This document shows positions 35,581-47,438 of a DNA stretch of 64,000 nt, in pieces. Origin of the DNA: Oryza sativa Japonica Group (Eukaryota; Streptophyta; Magnoliopsida; Poales; Poaceae); NCBI RefSeq assembly GCF_034140825.1, contig NC_089037.1, forward strand, positions 21,901,501 through 21,965,500, given 5' to 3'. The position numbers and the translations under genes are program-made. Positions within the stretch are counted from its first letter, which is position 1. The number at the start of each line of letters is the position of its first letter. The notes beneath the pieces are model-generated. The model was given only the letters and a program-made list of their open reading frames with translations, made no database searches and had not been told where the DNA came from.

Positions 35581-36857
35581 ATGTCTTCTATGGAATCATC
35601 TTGCCTTCCTGCAACCACTGAGTCAATAGCGAAGGCTCAGGAAGCTAAAGACGCTTCGGAGTCCATTTCAATCCTTTACCGTGTTCTACAAGACCCGTCA
35701 TCTTCTGCAGAGGCTCTGAGAACCAAGGAACTTGCAATTACAAATCTTACCAACTACCTCACTAAAGAGAACCGGGCTGAGGAGCTGCGAAACCTTCTAA
35801 CCCAGCTCAGGCCTTTTTTCTCGTTGATTCCCAAGGCAAAGACTGCAAAATTGTCCGTGGAATCATCGATGCTGTTGCCAAGATAATAGGAACATCTGAA
35901 CTTCAGATCTCACTCTGCAAGGAGATGGTTGAATGGACCCGTGCTGAGAAGCGGACATTCCTTAGGCAGCGTGTGGAGGCAAGGCTAGCAGCCCTTCTGT
36001 TAGAGAATCAGGAGTACACTGATGCTCTTACTCTCCTTACTGATCTTATCAAGGAAGTCAGGAGGCTTGATGACAAGTTGCTTCTTGTGGACATTGATCT
36101 TCTGGAGAGTAAACTCCACTTTTCTCTGAGAAACCTGCCAAAGGCCAAAGCTTCATTGACTGCTGCTAGAACAGCAGCGAATGCCATTTATGTTCCACCA
36201 GCACAACAGGGTACTATTGATATACAGAGTGGAATCCTTCATGCTGAAGAAAAGGACTACAAGACTGCTTACAGCTACTTTTTCGAAGCATTTGAAGCAT
36301 TCAGTGCCCTGGAGGACCCAAAGGCCATCTTCAGCTTGAAGTACATGCTCCTGTGCAAGATAATGGTTAACCAAGCTGATGATGTCGCAGGAATAATCTC
36401 ATCTAAGGCTGGTTTGAAGTATCTGGGTCCTGATGTTGATGCTATGAAAGCTGTAGCTGATGCCTACTCAAAAAGATCTCTCAAGTACTTTGAAACTGCC
36501 CTTCGTGATTACAAGTCTCAGCTGGAGGAGGACCCTATTGTGCACAGGCATCTTTCATCTCTGTATGATGCCCTCCTGGAGCAGAACCTGTGCAGGCTGA
36601 TTGAGCCGTACGCAAGGGTGGAGATTGCACATATCGCGGAGATGATTGAGTTGCCAGTTGATCATGTTGAGAAGAAGCTGTCGCAGATGATCCTTGACAA
36701 GAAGTTTGCAGGAACTCTCGATCAAGGTGCTGGCTGCCTCATTATCTTTGAGGATCCCAAGACCGAGGCAATCTTCCCTGCTACACTTGAAACTATTTCG
36801 AATGTTGGGAAGGTCGTTGACAGTCTTTACATGAGGTCTGCCAAGATCATGGCTTAA
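35581..36857 (+). CDS. RPN6: 26S proteasome lid subunit RPN6 (PSMD11), frameshifted in this sequence
   Basis: RPN6 braces the lid to the ATPase ring of the 26S proteasome in nucleus and cytosol. Coding is intronless. Codons 1-90 from ATG 35581 read as RPN6 (SILYRVLQDPSSS, ELRNLLTQLRPFF, LIPKAKTAK). From 35853 the family continues in the next frame (GIIDAVAKIIGTSELQ, then EMVEWTRAEKRTFLRQRVEA) to a stop at 36855-36857. The solenoid repeats and C-terminal PCI domain (about residues 230-390) and the YMRSAKIMA tail are intact. One A appears to be missing from the A-run at 35847-35850; with it the protein would be 425 aa, the normal length. As written the frame stops after 101 codons. It could be a young pseudogene, an allele or a sequencing error. 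All other codons look conserved. Confidence 0.85.
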
Positions 36858-37163
36858 TGTCTTTACAGTCATTTGCGTTTACTTGTTATCTCTAATTTCA
36901 TCTTGCTTCAGTTACTGTTGGTCTTCATAGACATTTAATCCTGCATATTGACATTTTTATTCTGCATGTTGATCTCTCCTAGTTAAAGAAAAGGTACCCT
37001 CTTGAATGCCAACAAATACAATTTGGTGTTTCTTACTTCGTATGGTGCAACTGTGCTAGTACCATAAACATAACCTGATGCCTAGGTTATATTTGTTATG
37101 TCAACTTATTTTGTCTTTAATGTCAGGCTAGCTTATTTACGATCTTATGATGTTACAATGCAC

Positions 37164-37350
37164 ATGGATGGCTATCATTTTGCTGGAAAGAGAGAGATGA
37201 ACAGGTTGGATGGCTATCATTTTGCTGGAAAGAGAGAGATGAACATGTGAAAATTGTGATGAACTGCCTTGTCAAAGCTTTCCAGAGAGAAACATGTGAA
37301 AATTGTGATGAACTGCCCTGTCAAAGCTTCTTTTTGTGATGAACTGTAGT
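37164..37350. repeat. Overlapping short tandem duplications
   Basis: GGATGGCTATCATTTTGCTG plus the next 18 bases occurs twice (about 37164 and 37206). Then ACATGTGAAAATTGTGATGA and its continuation occurs twice (about 37242 and 37292), and GTGATGAACTG a third time. Confidence 0.7.
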
Positions 37351-37576
37351 GTCAAAGTTTTTTTTTTCATTTTTACCCCTCCCAAATCCTGTTAAAGCTT
37401 CTTTCCTTTTCATTGTTATGCCTCCTGAATCCTGACCATGGCATTAATTGTTACCCCTCCTGAGTCCTGATCATGGCATCCTGATAATACTGAATTTAAA
37501 CATGAGGCAGTATAGATATAATCTTCCGTGTGTGGTAGTATAGGCCCTATATAATCTCCCGTGTGTGGAGTTGAAC

Positions 37577-37694
37577 AATTTCAGTCTTTTCTTTCCTGCC
37601 TTCTGTAAAGGGCGTTTATTATGTTCAGTAAGAAGAATTTCAGTCTTTTCTCTCCTGCCTTCTGTAAAGGGCGTTTATTATGTTCAGTAAGAAG
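37577..37694. repeat. 59-bp tandem duplication
   Basis: Two 59-bp units starting AATTTCAGTCTTTTCT, differing by one base (CTTTCC versus CTCTCC). Confidence 0.85.
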
Positions 37695-37798
37695 CTTATG
37701 AGCCATAGTAGTACTAGTGGGCACCAGCCACCAAGAACTCGCTGGAATTTGATGACTTTTGTCCCGGCAATTTTTCTGGGCATCCATGGCCACTGAAT

Positions 37799-38077
37799 TT
37801 GCAGGTTTGCAAGATGTTTCGATCGAATTTTCTTGAGATTTCCACTGATAACCTGAAACGGAGGGAGTATCAAACCCGGTCAGTCGGCGGCGAGTGGTGT
37901 GGCGGCGGCGGTGGATGCTGGTCCGGGCTGGGGTTCTACATGCTGCTGCTGCTGTGCCTGGTGCTGTGCGCCATGTTCGCCAACGAGGGTGTCAGGTTGT
38001 GGATTCCAGGGACGCTGCTGGCTGCTTCACTGCTCGGCTGCTCTGCCTCAACCTCTTCTCAGGTGGTCAGGTCTTAG
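37799..38077 (+). CDS. Hypothetical small two-helix membrane protein
   Basis: A 92-codon open frame. The N-terminal part is basic, residues 33-40 are Gly/Cys rich (CGGGGGCW), and two hydrophobic stretches follow (about 44-62, containing YMLLLLCLVLCAMFA, and 67-85, containing WIPGTLLAASLLG). GC content is higher than its surroundings, as for a grass coding region. I do not recognise a family. No splice evidence was examined, and the start codon is the first ATG of the frame, chosen without support. It could be a captured fragment. Confidence 0.25.
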   Translation: MQVCKMFRSNFLEISTDNLKRREYQTRSVGGEWCGGGGGCWSGLGFYMLLLLCLVLCAMFANEGVRLWIPGTLLAASLLGCSASTSSQVVRS

Positions 38078-38481
38078 GCTATGGACATCTCTGAAGATTT
38101 CATCTTTTTTGCAGGAATTTCTTGGCTTCTTGCCAAGTTGCCATTGCCAGATGAGATCATGCATGTGTAGAATGAATGAACATGATGAGTAAACAGTATA
38201 TTTGTGTGCAGTGCAGTGTTGTTGATCTATCTAACTATGAACAATTAAGCATTTTCATTTTTCATATATATGTTTTTGGCCTTCTGATCAATACATTTGT
38301 TTTCTCTTTATATTGTGTTGTCTTCTGAGATAGGAATATGATCCAGGATATGATGGTTATTACTGCTTATTACCACTTGAAATTGGGGCATGTAACTGGC
38401 TTGGCAACCATTATTTTTCTATTGTGCAGTACACAGACAGAGAGATGAAAGATTACAGGATATTATGATCCATAGGACTAA

Positions 38482-39395
38482 GGCCTTGTTTAGTTCCCAA
38501 CGTTTTTCTTCAAACTTTCAACTTTTTCATCACATCAAACTTTTTTACACATACAAACTTATGTATAAATTATGCAACAGTACACAAGGAGGTACATACT
38601 CCCTCCGTCTCCGAATATAAGGGATTTTGACTTTTTGCTTGCACTGTTTGACCACCTTATTCAAAAAATTTGTGCAAATATAAAAACCGAAAAATTGTGT
38701 TTAAAGTACTTTGGATAATAAATTTGGATAATAAAGTAAGTAACAAAAATAAATATCGATGAAGGGAGTAGTTCACATCCCAAATGGATAGAATGGAAAG
38801 CGCAACCAGATAGCACAGAGTTTGTTCAGCTTTTGAGCCTTAAATATGGACGAAAAAAACCAATTGCACAGTTTGTATGTAAATTGCGAGACGAATCTTT
38901 TGAGCTTAATTACGCCATGATTTGATAATGTGGTGCTACAACAAACATTTGCTAATGACGGATTAATTAGGCTTAATAGATTCGTCTCACAGTTTACAGA
39001 CAGAATCTGTAATTTGTTTTGTTATTAGTCTATGTTTAATACTTCAAATGTGTGTCCGTATACGTCAAAAAAAATTTGGCACACCAACTTTTCGTAAAAA
39101 CATCACATCAAATCTTTGGACACATGTATGGAGCATTAAATATAGATTTAAAAAAACCAATTGCATAGTTTGCATGTAAATCGCGAAACGGATCTTTTGA
39201 GCCTAATATTAGCCATAAGTGCTACAGTAACCCACATGTGCTAATGACGGCTTAATTAGGCTCAAAAGATTCATCTCGCGGGTTCCAGGCGAGTATACAA
39301 TTTGTTTTTTCATTTGTGTCCGAAAACCCCTTCGACATCTGGTCAAACGTCCGATGTGACACTCAAAAATATTCATTTCACCAACTAAATAGGCC
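38482..39395. mobile_element. Tourist-like MITE with nested Stowaway; supplies the ACBP3 tail
   Basis: Ends GGCCTTGTTTAGTT (38482) and GGCCTATTTAGTT (reverse complement, 39395), with TAA on both flanks (38479-38481 and 39397-39399), which fits PIF/Harbinger MITEs. The interior contains two diverged direct copies of a block including GCTAATGACGG and TTTTGAGCCTAAT (about 38830-39010 and 39140-39310), so it may be a composite of two relatives. A Stowaway is nested at 38599-38768. The right 185 bp are read as ACBP3 coding sequence on the minus strand. Confidence 0.7.
38599..38768. mobile_element. Stowaway MITE nested in the Tourist-like MITE
   Basis: 170 bp from CTCCCTCCGTCTCCG to GAAGGGAG, with TA on both sides (38597-38598 and 38769-38770). 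Confidence 0.7.
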
Positions 39396-40880
39396 CTAAA
39401 CACAGCCTTGAGAGCAGCAGCCTCCTCCTGGAGTTGCTTCACCTTGGTGATGTAGTCGCTCATTGCTTCCTCCTTTGATTTGCCTGCGAAGAATGCAAAA
39501 AATTCAGTTCAGGAGCACGGAGAAACAGGCAAGAGTATTAGAATGGACAGACAGGAAGACACAGTTATGTAAGGACAGAGAGAAGCATATGGACCTTCAA
39601 CAGCCTTCCATGCATCCCATTTCGCCCTGTCCCTCTGGGCGAATATGCCAGGACGAGCTTCAAAAGATTATAGAAAAGGAAATACTAAGCAACATCGTCG
39701 TGACAAGTCCATATGAAGAGCTGTTGGCAAGGTGAGTCAAATTCATATCAGAAATTGACTGATTGATTAGAAAAGGGACAAGAGGGCAATAGATAGTCAA
39801 AATTTGGAAGGAGCAGTGAGATTTTACAAGTTAGGCAAAGAAATACTTTTGTTCTCCCCCTCATTGCAATGACAAATTCAGGTGGGCCCCCCCCCCCCCC
39901 CCCCCCTGCGGGTGATTTAGTAAAAAAAAAAAGTTATACAAAGAAATAGATAGTCAAAGCACATGTACCATGTAGTAGCTTCTACTTTTCAGCACAAAAC
40001 CAAAAATATAGATAAAAACTATAAGATTTCACAAACATGTTGTGAAAGGACATAGTCACAGTAGAAGACTGAACATGGAAAGCTATGAAAAGCTAGATGC
40101 AGCAAATTTCTACTCCATATCAATTGTTGTAGAGTGCGGGTCAATATCAATTGTTGCAGTCACAAATTATTATAAAAATATGGGGAAGAACCCAATACAC
40201 CATAAATTTGATGTGAAAGATTCTATGAAAGAACGGTATTGTTTCAAATCAGACAGATTTTTTGGGGAGTGATAAAAAAAAATCTTAGCGATCTATGAGA
40301 TCTTGTGTTAGGGATCATAATCCATGCCATGTAAACTTTACGTCTCTGAATGAAATCAAACACAGTACGCTAGTAACTCAATAATTGTGCTCCACATCCA
40401 GAACATGCCTGAAAAAACAGAAGTAACAACTGAATACTCAATACCAAATATTCGGTATACATACAAGTATTCACATCTCCAACGGTGGCCTGCTTGTAGA
40501 GTCCATAGAGGATAAGCTTGTCCTCGTTGCTAGTGCTCTCCGGCAAGGTCTTCACCTTCTCAGCGTACTCCTCAAAATCCTCCTACAATTGGATATCAGA
40601 CACAAATTGTTAGCAGATCATGCTTCAATCACACTGTCACGCTAAATCTTTCTTCAGAAGTTCCAATCTTAAGCCAATTACACTTCGCAAAGCAACGGAA
40701 AATTACAATTCACGGAATAATTGCAGCATCTTAAACAAGAAGGTTGCATCTCATAGATCTTTTGACAAGACTCACTGAACGATGGTTAAAGATTTGATCT
40801 TTATAGCGGTATTAAGCGTAGAACGGTAACGTTGGTGGATTGAGAGAGTGATCTGTAATTCTTTATACCTGCAGACCCAT
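39209..40880 (-). CDS. ACBP3: Class I acyl-CoA-binding protein with MITE-derived C-terminus
   Basis: Small cytosolic carrier of long-chain acyl-CoA esters. Exons (minus): 40880-40869, 40582-40465, 39657-39595, 39483-39209; GT-AG, in phase, 155 aa. The ACB domain fills residues 1-91: YGLYKQAT around Tyr30 and Lys34, AKWDAW with Lys56, and YITKVKQL with Tyr75 are the known acyl-CoA contacts. Normal 10-kDa ACBPs stop near residue 91. Here the frame runs across the MITE border (39396) and gains about 62 residues, beginning RAYLVGEMN. From memory rice ACBP3 is the class I member with 155 aa and lies on chromosome 3, which matches. A TATA box lies about 80 bp upstream. Confidence 0.9.
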
Positions 40881-40956
40881 GGCGGCTTGAAGGTTTTCGA
40901 ATTCTTCTCTTCTTGGAATTAACAACGGCGTCGATCAGGAGCGAGTAGATCGGGTC

Positions 40957-40965
40957 TCTTTTATA
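40957..40965 (-). promoter_or_regulatory. TATA box of ACBP3
   Basis: TATAAAAGA on the minus strand, about 80 bp above the ATG at 40880. Confidence 0.6.
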
Positions 40966-43002
40966 GCGAGGTCCTGCAAATGAATAGCGCAAAAATCCCT
41001 GCTTTTTGTTCTAATTCAAAGTAGGTCCCTGTGCTAAAGATCAATTTTAATTTTTCAGGGAAGCCCTCAGCATGAATTTTATTAAGAGAGATAAATCTGT
41101 TGTCATTTTTCTACCATGCACAAAATTGCATGCTAAAAGAAAAGAATTGACAAAAACTTCAGACAAATAGGAGATATAGTATTTTTTTTCAGCAATAGAA
41201 ACATGTATATGTCATATATCCCTCAAGAAACTGATATGTAACCGTTCAAGTAAAAAATACAGAGTTGAGAGAGCATGGAGAATTTATTGCTTCATAATTT
41301 TTTTTAGGTTGGAGGAGTTGGCTAAAGAAGACATTGGTCTATAAGTCTTAAGGAAGAGCTGATGCACATGTTGTTCTGTTTTCCATAGTTTTGTTCAGCA
41401 TTTATGATCATCTTGTAAGAGAAGAAACATTTCTTGACAAGGACCAGAAGAAGCATTAGTGTAATGCAGACAGTAGCCAACTGCTTTGGCATCCTGTTTT
41501 GAAGAGCAGCAACTATAATAACCTACAACAACTGCTTCTACACCCTACTAATAGCTGTAACATGCAAGGAGTTAAGCTGATCTGGGCCAACTGTCTGTCT
41601 TATACTCCCTCCGTCCCAAAATAAGTGCAGTCATGATTTTCCGCGTCCAACTTTGATCATTCGTCTTATTTGAAAAATTTTTGAAAAAAATTAAAAACAT
41701 AAGTCACGAGTAAAGTATTGTTCATATTTTATCATCTTATAACAACCAAAATGATAATTATAAAAAAATTTCAAATAAGACGAACGATCAAAGTTGTGCG
41801 TGAAAATTCATGGCTGCACTTATTTTGAGACGGAGGTAGTAGTATTCAGTTTTCCCATAGCACTCTTCCTACAGCAAATCACTCAGTCAACTGCAGCCTA
41901 GATACCACTATATGTAGCCTGTTGAACAATCACTCAGTCACTAGCTTATGCTCAATTCAGTGTGATTGACTCAACCTGCTTTTATATTCAGATTTTCCTC
42001 TTTTTTTTTCGTTCTATTTTGTCATTTTGCAAGTCATAGTTGTATGTACAAAGCTAGTGGCCTGTCAACATATATCCAGGTTGTCTGATAAGCTGTTGAG
42101 CTGATAAATACAATGTGATGTATCATGTATGATTCGAGTCCGTTGCCCAAAGAGATCAGATCAGATGATGAGCTTCACCATGCGTGCATGGCAAAATCAG
42201 ACAAAAAAAAACTTTATTATCAATTTTACAATTGCATACATATTCTAGTAAGAGAATGCATCAGTAAAGCCGAAAAGAACGGCAGCAAATCCATCAGTCT
42301 TTCTTTTCCAAATGGTGCAAGAGAATAACATCACCTTTCAATCTCTACAAGATTTTAGATCAGATCCAAAGACGCCATGCCACATTACCACTATGCTAGA
42401 TTGCCAGCACCAAGCAACAATTGATTCCAAGGTCCACAATCCACACACTGAACTTAGCAATCCTTTTCTTAAAACAACTTATTCCCACAAAGCTACCAGC
42501 CAAATAGAAACAATGAAATTCCACTCAAAAGGGGGTGAAACAGGATAGCACCTAATGATTGCATAATTTGCACAAATTACAGCAGCCAACTCAAAACCAT
42601 GCACCATGTAAGCCTTGTCAAAAAGTGATCAGCCAAGGTCAGAGACCAAGCACAAGGTTTTCACAGTAGTCACAAACAACATAACTCTGCACTGTAGGAT
42701 CTCAATAATCAGTAGCAGCACTAGGAACAAACATGCATATGTTGTACAACATGCCTAATGCATTTTAGCAAACATTCCTGAAGGTGCACACAGCACAGAT
42801 TAATCAGACACAACACATGGATGGAATTTCATTCGATAGCAGAGCATGCAAATCAGTACCAGATATCAAACAGAAGGGGTATGATGACACCAAAATGATA
42901 AGCTGGTCTCTATTTCCAGCACAAAAACAAAATTTAGATTTAGTCCCTGATAGCATCCACTAGCTGCTGAATATAACAAAACAGATACTATGTCCGGTCA
43001 CT
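40966..43002. other. Intergenic region between ACBP3 and RPL13
   Basis: AT-rich; only a Stowaway MITE (listed) is recognisable. The part near 42800-43002 is likely RPL13 3' UTR. Confidence 0.5.
41605..41836. mobile_element. Stowaway-type MITE
   Basis: 232 bp between TA dinucleotides. Ends CTCCCTCCGTCCCAAAATAA and the inverse of CCTCCGTCTCAAAATAAGTG. Subterminal TCGTCTTATTTGAAA is also inverted-repeated. Confidence 0.8.
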
Positions 43003-44580
<1,578 letters not shown>

Positions 44581-44924
44581 TTACCTGTGCGCATCACACA
44601 AACACGAACACAAACCTCACATCAGCGACTACCAACAACCCGATATACAGCGGCGAGACCATATGCACGCGCAATCGAGCACATCTACAACTATAGCCTA
44701 CTACGAAGAAACAGGACGAACGGATCAGCCCGACGTCTGGTCGAGAAACTACGGCGCCGGCACGCGCGGTGGGGAAGCAGAGGCGAACGCTTGCCGGAAT
44801 GGGGATCGAGAGAGCGAGCGAGCGAGCGGGCGGCGTACCTGCGCGGCGGAGCGAAGAGGAGAGCGACGGCGGCGGCGGCGGAAGGTGGGAGGAAGACGAG
44901 CGGTGGCAGAGGGGGGTTTTGGAG

Positions 44925-45071
44925 TAGGGTTAGGTGGTTATAAGGGAGCCGCCGCCGCGCGCTCCCCAGCCTCCAGCCCTAGATCCGACGGCCGAGATCC
45001 TCCCACCCATCGGTCTCACGGTTGATGGGCCGGGAGTGACGGATCGAATAGGCCGATGTGTATGATGGGCT
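44925..45071 (-). promoter_or_regulatory. RPL13 promoter: telo-box and site II motifs
   Basis: CTAACCCTA on the minus strand (44925-44933) fits the telo-box core AACCCTA. TGGGCC (45026-45031) and TGGGCT (45066-45071) fit site II TGGGCY. The combination is typical of plant ribosomal protein genes. Confidence 0.6.
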
Positions 45072-45501
45072 TTTTTAATCGAACGCGTCGGCGCATTTCG
45101 TCTCTTCTTTTTTTATTTGCTTTTAGCGATCCCTTCCGTATTTGGATTGGCCGTGTTTAGTTGCAAATTTTTTCTTCAAACTTTTAACTTTTCTATCACA
45201 TCAAAACTTTTCTATACACGTAAATTTTCAACTTTTTTATCACATCGTTGCAATTTCACCATACTTTTAATTTCGACGTGAAACACACTCAGAATAAAGA
45301 GAAGTGAAATCTGTGGGTTCTGACGTGGTCCAGTGGGCGTGACGTGGCGCCAGCAGTGGCATGCGTGCTTCCACGTGGCATATGTACTACAACTTTGCCT
45401 TTTCATTTTGTTTTCGAGGTTATCGGCCGCCGTTCTACTCGATATACACACGTTCGTCAAAAATTATTTGTTTTTTTAGCAAAATATTCAAGGGACAACG
45501 C
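45072..45501. other. RPL13 upstream DNA with a partial MITE
   Basis: About 45150-45300 resembles one end of the GGCC(G/T)TGTTTAGTT MITE class seen at 38482 (CCGTGTTTAGTTGCAAA and TTCAAACTTTTAACTTTT). The partner end is not seen. Confidence 0.4.
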
Positions 45502-46020
45502 CAAGGGGTGGCAATTCCCCCGTTGGGACGAGGGCGGGAGAGAATTCTCATCCGTGGGTGAGTGAAGACGGAGGCCTGCAAAATTCCAGGGATAGGGACG
45601 GGGATCGGAATTAACCAGCGGGTGACCTGGAGGGGCCTCCTATCTAAGTTAACTCTCTAAAAGTTTCCCATTGCAATAATATAGTCCCTACAATCCCATT
45701 CAAAATTGACATATAAAATCTCAACGCCTTAATTTCCCTCAACCGTAGTACTTTCCTTTCTTCAACCAACCCACATTGTTGGGGCCTATTGAAATTTTAT
45801 CGTACTATTATTCAGTATATTGCAATACTTTTATGGAGTATTAACTCCATCCAGGTGATGCAGGCCCCGGTCACCCGTGGGGTTCCCTATGAAGACGGGG
45901 ACGATGACATTTTTCACCCAACTTCCTTTCCAGGGCCGGGGCCAGGGATACCCACATGAGGGTGGGGGCGGGCGCATTTCAACCCAACCCCGGCCCCACC
46001 TGTCCCGTTGCCACCCTTTG
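45502..46020. mobile_element. hAT-like non-autonomous element
   Basis: Inverted ends CAAGGGGTGGCAA and CAAAGGGTGGCAA. The G-rich interior (GACGGGGATCGG, GCGGGTGACC) closely resembles the element at 48016-48933. Flanks share CAACG but no clean 8-bp duplication. Confidence 0.55.
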
Positions 46021-46274
46021 TCAACGTATTCAAAACGACATCGAATTATTAACACATTCTTATAACTGTACATCGGTCCATAACCAATACTACTCCTTTT
46101 ATTATTCTTGATCATCAGACATCACTACTTCAACTTTGCCCTTAGTATTTTTGATACGTCTATAGCACGACGAACAAAACGATTAGTGACTACGTTTACA
46201 CTTTTGATAATACGGCATGATTTAAAGTAATTGTTAAATTTTTGTTAAAAAAAAGAAGAGAAGAAGTTGTCAAA

Positions 46275-46530
46275 CCTTTAATGGTGTGTTTGATAATGGG
46301 AAATGGTTGTAGGATTGAGATTGGAAACGAATAGAGGGTAGGTGGGAGATGGAGTATTAGTTACTTCCTCCGTTTCATAATATAAGTCATTCTAGCATTT
46401 CTCACATTCATATTGATGCTAATGAATCTAGACATATATTCATTAGCATCAATATGAATGTGAGAAATGCTAGAATGACTTACATTGTGAAACAGAGGGA
46501 GTAGAAATTAACCCAAATCAAACACTGTCT
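46275..46530. mobile_element. Small MITE interrupted by a Stowaway hairpin
   Basis: Ends share GTGTTTGAT (left, after AATG) and its inverse ATCAAACAC (right). The Stowaway at 46364-46501 splits it. Superfamily not determined. Confidence 0.35.
46364..46501. mobile_element. Stowaway MITE, near-perfect hairpin
   Basis: 138 bp between TA dinucleotides (46362-46363 and 46502-46503). The arms are almost fully complementary over about 60 bp (GTCATTCTAGCATTTCTCAC and onwards), with a short loop around TCTAGACATATA. Confidence 0.85.
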
Positions 46531-46589
46531 TTATGTGGAGAGAGCTACATATCGAACGTCCGACGTTGTAAAAAAAATCGGACGGTCAA

Positions 46590-47400
46590 ATGTTTTAGTT
46601 AACCGTTGGTGCAACATTAAGTTATACATGGTGAAACAGAAAAATCATACTTGAAACATATAAAAATTTTGTGAAACACAATTAAAACATATGGTGAAAC
46701 ATATTTCTATCACGTATGAAACAATAAGGCTGTGTTCTTATGTTGAAGTTCCCAACCTCACTTTCTTGTTTACCGCGCACACGCTTTTCAAACTATTAAA
46801 CGGTACGTATTTTGCAAAAATTTTCTATAGAAAAGTTGCTTTAAAAAAACATATTAATCTATTTCTAAAGTTTTTTTAAACTAATAATTTATTAATCACG
46901 TATTAATCCATTGCTCCGTTTTCTGTGTCAAAGGTGAGGGTTGGGAACCCTCACCTAAGAACACAGCCTAAGTTTTTATGGTTTGAACATAAGTTTTTCT
47001 TTCATCAGAATATAATCATGTGATATCTTATTGCAAAGATTTAATTATAACGATTTCAACGGTGTGGAAGAAAAAAAGATTCTTAAGATCACTAAATAGT
47101 TGCATGCATGCATGCATGGTGTGGGAAGAAAGCTAATAAAATGGTATGAGAGAGAGTAGAGGCACATACGTCTCATACTTTTCCAGAGTGAAGCGTTGAG
47201 TTATACGTGGTGAAACAAAAAATTCAGTTACTGAAACATTTAACTTTTCTATGAAACATAATAAAAACTCATGTTAAAACATACTGCTACTGCGTCTGAA
47301 ACATTAAGCTTAACAGAATGAAACATACAGAATGTAATGATGTGATATCTTATTATAAAGATTTAATTATAGCAAATATAATTGTGTGATCATATCACAT
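46590..47400. repeat. Diverged direct repeat around a Tourist MITE
   Basis: Two copies of a block with TTATACRTGGTGAAACA, several GAAACAT motifs and GTGATATCTTATTNNAAAGA lie at about 46618-47050 (split by the MITE at 46728) and 47198-47385. Origin unknown. Confidence 0.5.
46728..46968. mobile_element. Tourist-like MITE
   Basis: 241 bp with ends GGCTGTGTTCTTA, flanked by TAA on both sides (46725-46727 and 46969-46971), a PIF/Harbinger signature. Confidence 0.75.
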
Positions 47401-47438
47401 ATTGCATAAGTAGATCAGAAGAAAAATTATTTTGAAGA

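Larger units (their letters stand above)
36858..38478. other. RPN6 3' flank with short duplications
   Basis: Contains the RPN6 3' UTR, then several small tandem duplications, listed separately, and one small open frame. Otherwise featureless. Confidence 0.5.

Noticed and set aside
35845-35856. Programmed frameshift in RPN6
   Set aside because: The site GCAAAATTG is not a canonical heptamer and no RPN6 gene is known to use frameshifting. A one-base loss or a read error is more likely.
39884-39906. Poly-C run as a regulatory G-quadruplex element
   Set aside because: It lies in ACBP3 intron 2. A homopolymer of this length is as likely slippage or an assembly artefact, and there is no sign of function.
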